64,000 bases of DNA. Origin: Trema orientale (Eukaryota; Streptophyta; Magnoliopsida; Rosales; Cannabaceae). The position numbers and the translations under genes are program-made. Of the stretch, positions 25,427-37,720 are shown piece by piece (within the stretch, counting starts at the first letter, position 1; each line of letters opens with the position of its first letter). The notes beneath the pieces are model-generated. The model had not been told where the DNA came from. It ran no database searches and was given only the letters and a program-made list of their open reading frames with translations. The stretch is taken from positions 711,380 to 775,379 of the forward strand of contig JXTC01000111.1 of assembly GCA_002914845.1 (NCBI GenBank), read 5' to 3'.

Positions 25427-26188
25427 GTTTTTTTCAATTGTATATGCACATGTAAATAGGTATTTACCTACTTATATAAAAAGTACTAAATTGGTGTGAT
25501 TTGATGGGTGGATCACAAACATAACTGAAGAGTGAGAGAAGAGTGCAGACAACCATTTATTACTTCCTCTTTGTTTTTTTCATTTTTCGGTGGGTAATAA
25601 ATAATTTGCGATGATGATGGGTATATATAGTAGCACGCTAAGTTGTAAAATACTTTATTGGCTATAAGATAAGCATGGTGGTTATCATGTTAATTTATAT
25701 TGCTCATGCCCTAATAGATTTTGTTTCAATTCTATGATTCTGTTTAACATGCTGATTTGAGAAATGTGATAAGAATGATATAAATGTCATGAAGATAAAA
25801 AAATGATATTGTTGGTTTTTTATGGATCTTGTTATATGAGAATACGTTAAAATCTGAATTACATGTTCTGTTCTTTTGCGAGATCTGTGTGATACTATGT
25901 GGCATAATGTACCTTTGAGTTGAGTGGACAAAAAAGAGGGTTACCACTTGTGAGCTTTATTATGGCTTGGTAAACCCTTGAACCCAAATAAGTTAAAATG
26001 ATGTGAATGTATTTGTGGTTTGGTATAACCCTTGAGTCATGATCAAGGGAAAAGGAAGATCACCTTAGGAGCATGATGTCTCTGCAGTACCGAGGACCCT
26101 AGAATATATATGTGTACATGCATTTGTCGTTGTCTGTTATAATTTGTGGAACTATGTCTTGGAATTATGGTTATTGATATTGAATATT

Positions 26189-26292
26189 GGGTTATCCTTA
26201 ATTATTTATATGACATATATAGTTGCTTATTGCATAGCATGGGTTATCCTTAATTATTTATATGAGATATATAGTTGCTTATTGCATAGCAT
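26189..26292. repeat. 52-bp tandem duplication
   Basis: GGGTTATCCTTAATTATTTA starts at 26189 and again at 26241. The two units differ at essentially one position (GAC versus GAG), so the duplication is recent. Confidence 0.9.
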
Positions 26293-26811
26293 GATAGACT
26301 CTAGACTAGTTATTCTCTTAATGAGATTTCAGCCTATTCAGGTCCTTGTATCGTAGATTAACGGAAGACTAAGATAGAAGTGTGAGCAACGGAGCTGAGT
26401 CAGCGTGAATTATACATATAAAACAAATGAACAGATGCCATTATTTTGTGAAAACATATTTTGTGAAGTATCCCGCTAATAAATTAATTAGCATTTTGAA
26501 ACGCTAAATATAATACTTATCGAAAATAGTTAAAGGGTATTTTAAAATACTTTGTAAGTGTTTAAGAAAGTTTTTGAACAAACGTTTTTTTTTCTTCTTT
26601 TTTGTGATGGTATTTAGTGGCAATCTCATATTAGTAATATGATTTAGCTAGTGGTTAACACATATATATCCAACAATAAGTTATATAAAGATTGTTCAAA
26701 CTGAGATAAAAACATAATTCAAGTAACATCGGAACATTTAGGAATTGAGTAACCGCTTTGCGTATTCTTCAACAACTAAAAATAAAGATTTAAACCCAAC
26801 TTTTTAGTACA

Positions 26812-27022
26812 CATGCCATTTTACTTACTAAACGACAACAATTATGGAGAAAAACGATATGTCGTATTTTCTTGAAATAAGCGGCTTCTGTACTTGAAAG
26901 CGACATGTCGTTTTCTCCAAAGGACAAAACATAACTGGGGAGCTCGACAGCCGACTAGCCGAGCTATATACCTTTCCAAAGTTCATTCCAGAGCAATAAC
27001 AGAAATTACAGAGCAAATATCC
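26812..27022 (+). promoter_or_regulatory. Promoter of the intact zinc-ribbon gene
   Basis: TATATA at 26965-26970 lies 53 bases before the start codon and is a good TATA-box candidate. Upstream, TGTCGT/ACGACA hexamers recur (26833, 26859, 26904), including the palindrome CGACATGTCG. These are conserved in the duplicated copy at 20245-20438, which suggests a shared ancestral promoter. The trans-acting factor is unknown. Confidence 0.45.
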
Positions 27023-28343
27023 ATGGCGGCAACAACAACTGCCTGCGGTTTCTCTCCGGCCCTTCATGTGCTTTCATCTCCCACAACTGAACATCACCGA
27101 CCCATTTATTCAAATCCCTATTCCAACTTCTACAAACCCTTTTCGGCTTCCAAGATAAACCCCACCATCACTCTCACCAGGTACCCAATCCTAAAACCCT
27201 GTGATGGGATTTATCCCTTTCTTGGTGTCTTTCCAATTTTATTCTCTATTTTCTAAGTTGTTTATAAATTCAGAGTTTTTTCTGTACCTTCCAAATGGTG
27301 GTTTTCAGGTCAAGTACCAAAACTGCAGCACCAAAGCGTTCATACAAGACGTTGGTGATTTCTGGATTGGAAAATGGAAATTCTGAAACGCACCCAGAAT
27401 CCGATTCAAGCTTTTCAAACTCGGTATGTGGTTATTAAAGTGTGATTTTAGTATAATTTAACTGAAATAGTCATATTTTTCTGAGTTTTTCTTATATATA
27501 ATAGCTGCTAGAGACCAAGTTCAAAGTTGTTCATTTTTTTTCTTGTCGGTTTTTTGAAATGTTTGTTGTGTGACTGAGTTCTCTTTTAGGATGCAACTAT
27601 TGACATAAAGCTGCCAAGAAGAAGTATGCTTGTACAATTTACTTGCGATTTGTGTACTGAAAGAACACAAAGGCTTGTAAATCGACTAGCCTATGAACGA
27701 GGACTTATATACGTACAGGTATTTGCTTCCTTTAACTTTTAAGTGCTTGGTATTGATGGAATTTATCTGGTTTCGTGTTAAATTCTGATTCTTTGTTACT
27801 TGTCTTCTAGTCTAAATTATTCTTTATACCCGTTATTGCTGATTGGCATGTATACTGGTAGACATTAGGATGCTTCTGAGGAAATATTTGTGTACATCAT
27901 CAACCCCAATCTTTGAATTAATAACGATTTTTTTTTTAAGGAAAAAAAAAAGTTGGCTTGTAATGATATGGCACTATGAATATGATGGTAACTCTTGAAC
28001 CTTTTAACGTTTGGCTGTCAAAGTTTTACTTTAAAACAGATGCTTTCCTGAGTAAGGAAAGTGTTATTCTTAAGCTCCAGCGCCCTAGTATTGGTAGTCA
28101 TTACCATCTTAATTTAGCTTGTTTGGTGGATATGTTGTTTGTTTAAATAAATTTGGAAGGCTGCATCCTATGAATTTGAATAATATGAAATATCTCTTTA
28201 TGTTCATCTCGCCAACTCCCAGTGCATTTCATCAGTGTGCAGGGTGCCTGCAGCATCACAAGTTAGTTGATAATCTTGGCCTTGTAGTTGAGTATGACTT
28301 ACGGGAGGAAATTAATGTGGATAGGAATGAAGATGAAGTTTGA
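27023..28343 (+). CDS. DNL/Zim17-type zinc-ribbon protein (organellar HSP70 escort)
   Basis: Four exons (27023-27180, 27309-27423, 27590-27718, 28236-28343) join through standard GT-AG introns to 169 residues. The N-terminal half is Ser/Thr/Pro-rich with few acidic residues, as expected of an organelle-targeting peptide. The C-terminal half is the DNL zinc ribbon: FTCDLC near residue 110, then NRLAYERGLIYVQCAGCLQH and KLVDN. The two CxxC pairs are split across exons 3 and 4. Family members keep mitochondrial or plastid HSP70 soluble; by position this matches Arabidopsis At1g68730, thought to act in plastids. The second CxxC contributes the residues encoded at the start of exon 4. It converges on AGP19, with stop codons about 290 bases apart. 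Start codon chosen because it is the first ATG after the TATA-like box and is shared by both copies. Confidence 0.92.
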
Positions 28344-28630
28344 ACCATGACATGGAATTCATTCTGTTGTTCCGATTTTGCTTTGTTAAGTTGGATGGTG
28401 ATTGTAATTCAAAACTCATCTCCATAAATATATTAACCATGAAAGAATTGAAGAAATACAAAAAGGGCAAAAATAAAAAAATAAAAAGAACATCACTGTT
28501 GAATTATTATTCAAACCTACATCTATGAATTTGTATTTTTCTTTTCTTTTTTTTTTTTTTTTTTGTGCTGTGTGTGTCACAGTCTCCTCTTTTTGTAGAA
28601 TAGCAACAAACCACGGCTTGTAGAAGGCTG

Positions 28631-29598
28631 CTAGGCATTGTAGCCTATTGCAGCCACCAGAACTATAATAGCTAATCCAGTTCTTATCCACATCTCTGAG
28701 CTTCCTCCTTGTAGACGCAGCATATTTCCTCCATTCTGATTCGGGAAAGCGGAAGTGTCATTTAAATTATTTTGAGATTCTTAGTTCATGTTAGTATAGG
28801 GTGCTATCTATTTTGAGTATTGTGAAAAAAGAATCACTTGGTTAGCAGTTCGAGTATGTAGTAAAAAGACGAACTGGTTAAAGAAATTACCAAATCTGTT
28901 GGTGAGGGTGCTGGAGCTGTTTCCTCAGAAGACTCTTCCACTGTAGGTGGTGCTGGAGGACTATGGTGATGAACAGTTGGTGCTGGTGCAGGTGCATAAT
29001 GATGATGTCTCTTATGTTTGTGCTTATGCCTATTCTTGTGTTTGTGGGGAACTGGTGTAGGTGACGGCCCCAGAACTGGAGCTGGAGCTGGTGGCTTAAT
29101 CTCTGGTGCCGGTGCAGGCGTTGGTGTTGCTTTTAAGGGTGCTGGTGCAGGAGCAGGCACTTCCTTAGCTGGTGCTGGAGCTGGGGTTTCCTTTGCAGGA
29201 GCTGGTGCGGGTGGTGCTTGAACTGGCGTTGGGGATATCTTTGGCGCTAGCAAAGGAGGTGGCAGCGGCGGTGGTGATGCAGCTGGAGGTGGCGTAACGG
29301 GTGACACAACTGGTTGCAGTGGTAGTGATGGTGGCTGTGAAGGAGTTGAGACTGGTGAGATTTTGGGAGGTTGTGGTGGGGGAAGTGTTGGGCTCACAGA
29401 GGGTGCTACTTTAGGGGATGGTGATGATTTTGGCGTGGCTGTTACAGGCGGCTGTGTTGCTACAACTGGTGATGCAGTAGGTGATGATGGTGTTGTGGTT
29501 GGCAAAGTGGAGGGTGCAGCAGCCGGGGATTGTGCATTGTTAAGGGCAACAGGAAAGCTCAGACAAGCTAAAACCAGGGCCCAAAACATTGCAGCCAT
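28631..29598 (-). CDS. AGP19: Lysine-rich classical arabinogalactan protein (AGP19-like)
   Basis: Cell-surface proteoglycan backbone. Two exons on the reverse strand, 29598-28891 and 28735-28631, give 270 residues. Residues 1-22 form a signal peptide ending before QSPAAAP. Residues 23-184 are rich in Pro, Ala, Ser and Thr (PAPAP, TP, SP), the sites of hydroxyproline-linked arabinogalactan. Residues 185-200 are the basic Lys/His stretch typical of AGP17/18/19. After a second PAPAP region, exon 2 supplies TGLAIIVLVAAIGYNA, a hydrophobic GPI-anchor signal. Reading exon 1 through its donor would give a false C-terminus lacking that signal. I assign AGP19 from its position between the zinc-ribbon gene and TADA; AGP17/18 are the alternatives by sequence alone. 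A TATA-like TTTATATTTAA (reverse strand, 29635-29645) lies just upstream. Confidence 0.9.
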
Positions 29599-31019
29599 TC
29601 TGTGGGGGTGAGAACTAGTAGGTGGATTCTTTGCTTAAATATAAACATATGGGAATTGGAAAATTCGGACAGAATAGTTTGGTGAAACATTGGAGGAGGA
29701 AATGTAGCCTTCATCAGATTGCTACATCTCTTCTAATGATTTGGGCAAGCAAGGTTGAAGGTTGCTATGAAAAAGATCTCTCAATCTCAGGAGTCAGATC
29801 CTGTCCTTGAAAGGTGAACCACGTGAGAGTCTTGGCGTGAAAATAAGGCCCCAGTAGGTAGAAACAAATTCTAGAGGTAGAGTTACCTATTTCTATTTGG
29901 GTTTTCACTTATCCAAACTTAATGATCATTACTACCCCTCACTAGTATTCGAGTCAAAATCGTATCACTTTCCTTAAAGATTAAGTTCAGACGTTCAAAT
30001 CTTAATAATTATATGAATCTTTTTATTGGCGCAACATAACCATTTGTTACATTATATATTCGTCATTAACAACTACAGACATTCATCAAGGAGGAAATAG
30101 AGCAAAGCCTCATTACCTAACGTTTTTGTGTTTTTCTGGTACACCATACTGTTTGATACTAACATGAAACCTGAACCGGTGGGTGGTCCCCATCAATATG
30201 GAGGAGAAGGCAGAAGCCAAAAGAAACTCTTTTCTAGGATCATTGATGCCCCATCTCACACGTCTTTGTTCTTTTCTTTTCTGTATTTGAAAGCTTATCT
30301 CACTGGTCAAAATACATAATTGGTTTAACATTTCTTTGATGTGATCCTTGGTTTAGATGCATTAATGACAAAAACAGGATCTCTTGGTGGTTGTAATGGA
30401 GAAAAAAATTATGATAAAAATGCCATAATAAAAATGCAGTGTCGGATGCTGCTATGATGACTAGTGGGACAACCGGGCACCAAAAATCATAGACCATTTT
30501 CAACAAGTTCGTTTACAGTACTAAATATGCATGCTTAAGTCATGTAAGAGGCTCTTTTGTTCTTCCCTGAATAACTCGATGAATCCAACAACGATTTCAT
30601 ACCCTTGTTTGAAAAAAAAAAATGTGGGGTGGCTAAAAGCCAACTGATGATAATGATGATTATTGATTAAAATGCGAGTTAACAATATATGGCTGAAAGA
30701 GCTATAAATTGAGGCATTGCTTTTGTATAATTCAGCCTCTTCAAGAAAGCTATTTGTCTTGAAAGGGTGACTATAACATTTACAGTTTTGAACAACGTAG
30801 CAATAGGCATCTGCAATTTTCTGTGTTGTTTTTCAAATATGCAGTAACATGTATATATTTTAGGGTTTTGGACATTTATACCTATTTTTTAAAAAATAAT
30901 ACCAAATTTACGATCTTTCAAAAATAATAAAAATCCGTACGACCTTTTTATAGCATTTTTTTAAATACTTTGAAAGTTAAAAAATGCGGTGGCATTTTAA
31001 TAAATAAGTCATCTTTTTT
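29599..31019. other. AGP19 upstream region and spacer
   Basis: The first part should hold the AGP19 promoter. From about 30860 the DNA becomes A/T-rich with broken inverted repeats, leading into the minisatellite. No other gene seen. Confidence 0.4.
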
Positions 31020-31490
31020 TTACAGGAAACTACAAAGGTTTCCTGGAAACCAATTTGGTTTAATTTGGTTTCCTATTAGCAGAATGTTCTGTAAATAATT
31101 AAATCACAGGAAACTGCAAAAGTTTCCTAGAAACCAGTTTGGTTTCCTTTAGCAGAAAGCCTTGTATATAAGTAAATCACAGGAAAGTGCAAAGGTTTCT
31201 TAGAAACCAAAATGGTTTCCTTTAGCCGAATATCCTGAACGTAAGTAAATCACATGAAACCATGAACATTTCCGAGAAACCATTGTAGTTTTCTTTTTGC
31301 AGATTGTCCTGTAGCTAAATAAATCACAGGAAATCATTGTGGTTTCCTTTTAGCATATTGCCCTGCAGCTAACTAAATATTTCACAGGAAACTACAAAAA
31401 TTTCCTAGAAACTATTGTGGTTTCTTTTTCAAATCACAAGAAACAATGAAAGTTTCCTGAAAGCTATTATGATTTCCTTTTTGAAGAATG
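31020..31490. repeat. 73-bp minisatellite with paired GGAAAC/GTTTCC arms
   Basis: Seven degenerate units begin near 31023, 31107, 31180, 31253, 31327, 31384 and 31437. The usual spacing is 73-74 bases; the first unit is 84 and the last two about 55. A full unit has CACAGGAAACTGCAAAAGTT then TCC, a spacer-loop inverted repeat, followed by a second one, GAAACCA-N-TGGTTTC. No coding frame crosses the array. Confidence 0.8.
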
Positions 31491-33128
31491 CTATGTAACA
31501 AGAATTGGATAAGGCATTGAACAAGGACGCTAAAGAATATGATCAAGTTCTCAAATTAAGTAATTATATTTTTGAAGTAAAAGCAACATAAATATATACT
31601 GATTTTTGGATTCTGGCAACTAGTTTCCAATAATCAAATTGATTTCTAGTAATCAATAATTAAATTAACCAAATAGTTTTACTGTTTATGATAGAAACTA
31701 ATTTAGTTTTCAGTTTTTAATAACTAAATAGTTATGATATTTATGGTGAAAACCAATATAGTTGTTAGTTTTTAGTAATCAATTTGGTTTCTAGTTTATA
31801 AAAATCAATTAGTTTATGATTTCTAATAATAAATTGGTAATAAGTTTTAAGAGTGATCAGTTACAAGTAAACTAGTAGCAAAAAGAAACAAGAAAAAATA
31901 GAAATTCTAAGACGTTATTTGGTCTTTCTTAGCATGAATTTGTTATTTTTCTAAAAAATAGTAGTACAAAAATAAATAAAAGTTTGAACATAGTATTCTT
32001 GGTATTATTTATCAAAAGATAGTACTAGGTGTCTTTTTTCCTATATTTTAAAAATGAATCAATACTCAAAACCCAAATTAAAAAGCTACTCTCTAACATT
32101 CTAGTGATCCACAGCCCAAACTCACACCCCCACCTAAAAAAATATAGAGAAATTTAGGTAGGTGACCAAAATTTTAAATTTGATTAAGTATATGTTCATT
32201 TTTAAAATTTTATAGCTAAATATCTAAGTATATATATTTTTACACTTGGCAGATACACATATCTACCAATTTTAGTTACTGTACTGAAATGCACTGGGTA
32301 TATAATTTTTTATACTTGGTNGAGTCGGATTTCGTCTGACAGTTTTGTTACATAGATTATTACTCGTTCAAGTTCTTTCAGCATGTTTAGCCACTTGTTC
32401 CTGCACCATGTTTGTCTACTTGTGTCTAATTTAATTGTAGCCTCTTACTATTTTTTTTTTCTTTTTCAAAATTCCCTTTTTCCAGTTCATGTGGGTTTTC
32501 AGCCCTCAAATATCAATTTCCAGTTTCTTGAATTTATTTTCGTTTTTCACATTGATAATAGTTTTTTTTTTTTATAAAAAGAAAAAAAATTATCATCGTT
32601 CTTTGGAAGTTATTATTCATATTTCTCATATTTATATATTGCTGAGTGCTGACTTGCTGTGGTTTTCTTTTTTGTTTTCTTAGTTTTTCATTTGATGCCA
32701 ATGTCATTGTTATTTAATTGTTGTCTTTTTGTTAATGTTCACGTGTTTCCCTCTTATCATTTTTTTTTTTTACATGTAATTATTGTAATATGATGGTTTC
32801 AAGTTTCAACTCGAATTGAGCCAGCAGTCTGTCAGATTGCTGATGGACTGCATTTGCAAGGTTCGGGCTTATAGGAAAATCACATTTTTGGGCCCATTTC
32901 AAATAATTCATTATTCAAATATTACAAATAAGATGATGTATTTAGTATAAAAATTTTATACTCACTACATAATCTTATTTACTTAGTATAAAAATTTTAT
33001 GCTCACTACATAAACAAGCTTGTATATAAGTAGATATAATGTAAAAATACAAATGTTCAGACATTTAGCTATAAAAAGAGAAAAATGATGTAATATCCTT
33101 CCTACTTGGGATAATCTCTGCTATATAT
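31491..33128. other. AT-rich repeat-derived spacer
   Basis: At 31600-31870 short phrases such as TTTCTAGTAATCA and GGTTTCTAG recur and resemble 39570-39730. At 32940-33020 a block with TTAGTATAAAAATTTTAT and CTCACTACATAA occurs twice, about 50 bases apart. A single N is at 32322. No gene seen. Confidence 0.45.
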
Positions 33129-33720
33129 AGAGGAATTAAATGTCAGCGGAATTGTGGCCGATGTGGTTATGAGAAGGAAACTGCTGAACATGCTCTAGTT
33201 TTTTGATGGTGGCGGAAGAAACTTGGGAAGTAGTCCATGGTGGGACAATATCAAAAAACTCTCCTGTTTCAGATTGGATGGCAAGCTTATAAAGCTTTTT
33301 CAGGAACATAGAAAGGAGGAGTTTGAAGCCAGTTGTGTGGTGTTTTGGAGTTTGCGGTGTGAGAGGAATAATGCCAAATTTGGGAACTTTTGCAAGAGTA
33401 CAGAGGCTATTCTAGATGACTCTGGTTACTTCCTATATGAATATCAACGTGCTCGTTGTTCGGCTACTGCAAAGACTTCGAGCGTTGTTACTATGTTTAA
33501 CCATTGGTGCCATCCGAGTAGGGATCAGCTCAAGTTAAATGTGGACGCGACTATTTTTCCCAAGGTGCGACATATTGGGACTGGGGCTATCACCCGAGAC
33601 GATAATGCCAGTTTCAAAAGAGCTTGTTCCCTAAAGCTGTCTGGTTGCTCCAACCCATATACAGCTGAACTATTAGCAATTTGAGAGGTGTTGGAATTTG
33701 CTCGTGACCGTTAAAGAGAT
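33129..33720 (+). mobile_element. LINE fragment: zinc-binding and RNase H-like 3' end
   Basis: Frames here encode a CxxC-containing piece (CGRCGYEKETAEHAL) typical of the zf-RVT region of plant L1-type elements. A 153-codon frame (33223-33684) then ends in an RNase H-like segment (LKLNVDATIF, YTAELLAI). A stop codon separates the parts and the reverse transcriptase is absent, so it is a dead 3' fragment. Confidence 0.75.
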
Positions 33721-35815
33721 TCTGGTATAAATGATATTCCACACTCTACTCATTGAGAGAGATTACATATATATATACACACTGAGCCTAGAGAATAAAA
33801 TCACGTACAGTAACTGAAAATAAATGTACAAATATTCAATACTAAGAATAGAGTATTGACCAAATAAATATATTAATTAAGTGCCAAGAATCATGTATTT
33901 TATTTGATCTATCATGCCCCCAAGATTGGGCGTCCATCAATGATACCAATCTTGGTGTGATGTTCCTGAAATTGCTTTCGAGGCAAAGATTTGATGAGTG
34001 AGTCTGCAAGCTGGTCTGAAGTGTGGACATGTGATACTCGAAGAAGGCTCTTAGCAACTTGATCTCGAACAAATTGAAAGTCAATGGCAATGTGGTTCAT
34101 GCGGGAGTGAAAGACAGGACCACAATAAATGTTCGATGGAGATGGAAGGGGAACACAGAGTTCAATAATGAGGTTAGTGAACCAATTGACTTCTGCAGCG
34201 GTGGAGGCAATTGCCTGATATTCGGCTTCAGTGGACGAGCGAGCAATGGTTTTTTACTTTTTGGAACTCTAACTAATAGGATTGTCATCAAGGAAGACAA
34301 CATATGCAGTAGTAGAAGTTCGATCATTTGGGTTGCTCACCTAGTCGGCATCAGCAAATGCATGAAGTTATAGTGGAGTATCCTTCCGAATGAGCAGGCC
34401 AAAGTCTAGAGTACCCAGGAGGTAGCGTAAAACTCTCTTAGCAGCACTCCAATGCGTGGTGGAAGAATAGTGCATAAATTGTGATAGTTTACTCATGGCA
34501 AAGGAGATATCAGAACGAGTGAGTGCAAGATATTGCATGGAACCAATCACTTGTTGGTACTGAGCAGGATTAGTAAGAGATGTGCCATCTAATAGATTGA
34601 GAGAATCAGAAGATGACAAAGGACTAGAAACAGGATTAGCATTAAGCATCTTCATTCAAGCCAATAGATCATGAATATACTTCTTCAGAGATAGGAAAAG
34701 TCCTTTGTTGGTGTGGTGAGCTTCCACACCTAGAAAGTATGCTATGGTACCTAGTTCTTTCAATGAGAAGTGGTTGGCAAGATTCTTGATAAAGGCAGTA
34801 ACATGAGTAGAAGACGTGCCAGTGATGATAATGTCGTCGACATATACCAGCAGAAAGAGTCGACAATCATGACGATGATACATGGATAATGAGCTATCTG
34901 ATTTAGAATTGATGAACCCAACTGATAACAAAAAACTGCGGAGTTCAGTGTACCATGCACAGGGGGCCTGTCAGAGACCATATATTGCCTTATTTAGCTT
35001 GCATACATGATCAGGAAAACTAGAGTCAATGAAACCTGGAAGTTGTGCCATGAATAGATCTTCAAAGAGTGTTCCCTACAAGAATGCATTATTGACATCA
35101 AGTTGACGCAAAGGCCAACTATTAGTAACAACAATGGTGAGAAGTAATCGAATGGTAACAGTTTTTACAACGGGACTATATGTTTCAGTGAAATCAACAC
35201 CAGATTATTGGTGAAAGTCTTTTGCAACTAAGCGGGCTTCATGGCAAGCAACTGAACCATCCGGATTACGCTTAAGTCTAAAGACCCACTTACAACCGAT
35301 AATGTTTTGTGTGGGTGCTTCTGGTACAAGAGTCCATGTACAGTTACGGATCAAGGCACTATATTCATCACTTATGGTTGTGCGCCGTTGAGACAATTTT
35401 TGAGCTTGTTTGAATGTTGTCTGCTCAATAGAGGAAGAGAAGGTGGTTGTGTGGAGGTCAAAGATTTTTTTTTTGGTTTAACAATATTATTCTTTGATCT
35501 GGTATTTTACGAATATCTTAAAATTAGAGAAGATGAATAATGTGAATCATTATGGAGAGTTACTTACCTGGGAACTGGGAAGTAGTGGATGAGTAAACCA
35601 TGGTCCGAGAGGAAATATACGGAGACGTAGATGATGGCCCATTGGTGTTTTATGGCCCAGTTGTGGAATCAATAATATTTAATTGAGTAGGAGTACTTTG
35701 GACTGGATGAGAGATATTGGAGGAAAATGAACGTGGACACCATTATTTGACAAAGAAGAGACGTCCATATCACGTGATTGTGATTGTGACGTTAATGAGG
35801 TTGGATTTTCCTAGG

Positions 35816-35990
35816 GTGTTAAAAAAACCGGTGCACCGCGGAAACCGACCGCACCGCACCGAATCAAAACCGACGGTTTTTTTCTATATACGGCTGGTTA
35901 TGGTTTAGAAAAATAGAAAATCGACTGGTGCGGTGCGGTTTGCAGTTTATGATTATTACAGTCGGTTTCAAACCGAACCGGCCAAAATAT
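35816..35990. repeat. GCGGTGCGG-type low-complexity island
   Basis: ACCGCACCGCACCGAATCAA and, inverted, GTGCGGTGCGGTTTGCAG flank an AT-rich centre, making an imperfect inverted repeat of about 150 bases inside the copia element. This is a later insertion that splits the retrotransposon; the family is unnamed. Confidence 0.5.
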
Positions 35991-36079
35991 TAGTAAATGT
36001 ATATTTTTGCAATTATTTTTATATCATTGATTAGTTCTGCCAATAGCTCAACTCAGTAGCCCATTCTAAACCTAAGCCC

Positions 36080-36610
36080 NNNNNNNNNNNNNNNNNNNNN
36101 NNNNNNNNNNNNNNNNNNNNNNNNNNNNNNNNNNNNNNNNNNNNNNNNNNNNNNNNNNNNNNNNNNNNNNNNNNNNNNNNNNNNNNNNNNNNNNNNNNNN
36201 NNNNNNNNNNNNNNNNNNNNNNNNNNNNNNNNNNNNNNNNNNNNNNNNNNNNNNNNNNNNNNNNNNNNNNNNNNNNNNNNNNNNNNNNNNNNNNNNNNNN
36301 NNNNNNNNNNNNNNNNNNNNNNNNNNNNNNNNNNNNNNNNNNNNNNNNNNNNNNNNNNNNNNNNNNNNNNNNNNNNNNNNNNNNNNNNNNNNNNNNNNNN
36401 NNNNNNNNNNNNNNNNNNNNNNNNNNNNNNNNNNNNNNNNNNNNNNNNNNNNNNNNNNNNNNNNNNNNNNNNNNNNNNNNNNNNNNNNNNNNNNNNNNNN
36501 NNNNNNNNNNNNNNNNNNNNNNNNNNNNNNNNNNNNNNNNNNNNNNNNNNNNNNNNNNNNNNNNNNNNNNNNNNNNNNNNNNNNNNNNNNNNNNNNNNNN
36601 NNNNNNNNNN
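36080..36610. other. Assembly gap (531 N)
   Basis: Unbroken run of N inside the copia element, between integrase and reverse transcriptase. Its true length is unknown. Confidence 0.99.
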
Positions 36611-37720
36611 ATTTTTTAATGCTGAAATACATTGAACTTAACTATATATTAGGCTTAATGTATGCAATATTAATACAACTCGCGCAAAGCGCGGTATAAC
36701 GACTAATTATTTTTAAATTGAAAGTTGGACTCCACAAAGACAACATAATGAGAGATGAAGATGCGTTTTGTTTGAGAGTCAAGACAAAGATAAGCATGGT
36801 GTTCACTAGAATACTCAACAAATACACAAGGATGGGAACGAGGTTCGAGTTTATTAGAAGTGTAAGGTCATAGCCACGGATAACAGAGACACCCAAAATT
36901 TCGTAATTAATTATAATTGGGTTCATGTTGAAAAAGTTTGGAGAAAGGTGATTGGAAATTCAAAAGTATGGAGAAAGGTGATTGGAAATTCAAAGAAGAG
37001 GATGGCAACCATTTTGGAATGCAAGAGACCAATATCTGAGAGGCATTGAGGCATGATGAAGAAGAGTGAGAACAGTTTCAACTATGTGCCGATGTTTTCG
37101 TTCAGCAGAGCCTACGTGTTCTAGAGTATGAGGTGTAGATTTAAGGTGTTGAATGCATGTTTTAGATAGAAAATGACGGAGACCCGTGGCCTCCCCACTA
37201 CCATCAGTATAAACCGTTTTAATTCGAGGTATCGAAGTAATTTTCAACCAAAGGTTCAAAACGTTCAAACACAATTGGAACATCAGATTTATTTTTTAGC
37301 GGATAAAACCATGTATGCTAGGGAAAAAAATCCAAAAAAATAATGTAATATCGAAATTGATCAAATGATAAACGGGGTCGGACCCCAAACATCTGTAACC
37401 AATATTTCTAAAGGTTTAGAACATGATAATAATGAAATTCCAAATGGTAACTTGTGACTTTTATTACATAAGCAAGCATTGCAAGAAGTCAAAGAAGAAC
37501 TAGACTTAGATATGGATAGAAGTTTGGAAGAAACTAATTTTTGGAGAATTTTGAATGAAGGATGACCAAGACAACAGTGCCATAAGTCTAAGGTTGTGAA
37601 GGTAAGTGAGGAAGTAGAAGTGACAACCACGAAAGTAGTCGGGGATGAAGCTGGTGGCGTTATCACGGGCCACTCACATACGTTTCCTTTATAAATGAGA
37701 CAGATAAATGAATTCAACAC

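Larger units (their letters stand above)
24562..26811. other. Intergenic between SINE-like element and intact zinc-ribbon gene
   Basis: AT-rich with no supportable gene. It contains a GA microsatellite (25391-25420) and a 52-bp tandem duplication (26189-26292). A stretch at about 25940-26100 has mixed composition that might be an old retroelement piece. Confidence 0.4.
33842..37720 (-). mobile_element. Degenerate Ty1/copia retrotransposon
   Basis: Read on the reverse strand, the order is copia-type. First comes a GAG-pre-integrase motif (LWHCCLGHPSF, about 37610-37575), then integrase core pieces (YTDGSGEATGL, HVGSAERKHRHI, 37220-37060). A sequencing gap at 36080-36610 follows. Next are reverse transcriptase pieces (GCKWVFRLKRNPDGS near 35300; LLVYVDDIIITG near 34830) and the RNase H region ending near 33900 (HTSDQLADSLIKSL). 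Several stops and frameshifts interrupt it, and gag and protease are missing on the 5' side. The AT-rich 33700-33900 segment beyond RNase H may be a 3' LTR remnant, but I could not match a second LTR. Not functional. Confidence 0.88.

Noticed and set aside
29018-29611. Forward-strand Gly/Ala-rich open frames
   Set aside because: Antisense shadows of the AGP19 coding region, whose Pro/Ala codons read as Gly/Ala-type codons on the other strand.
36072-36632. Long open frame across 36072-36632
   Set aside because: Composed almost entirely of the N gap.
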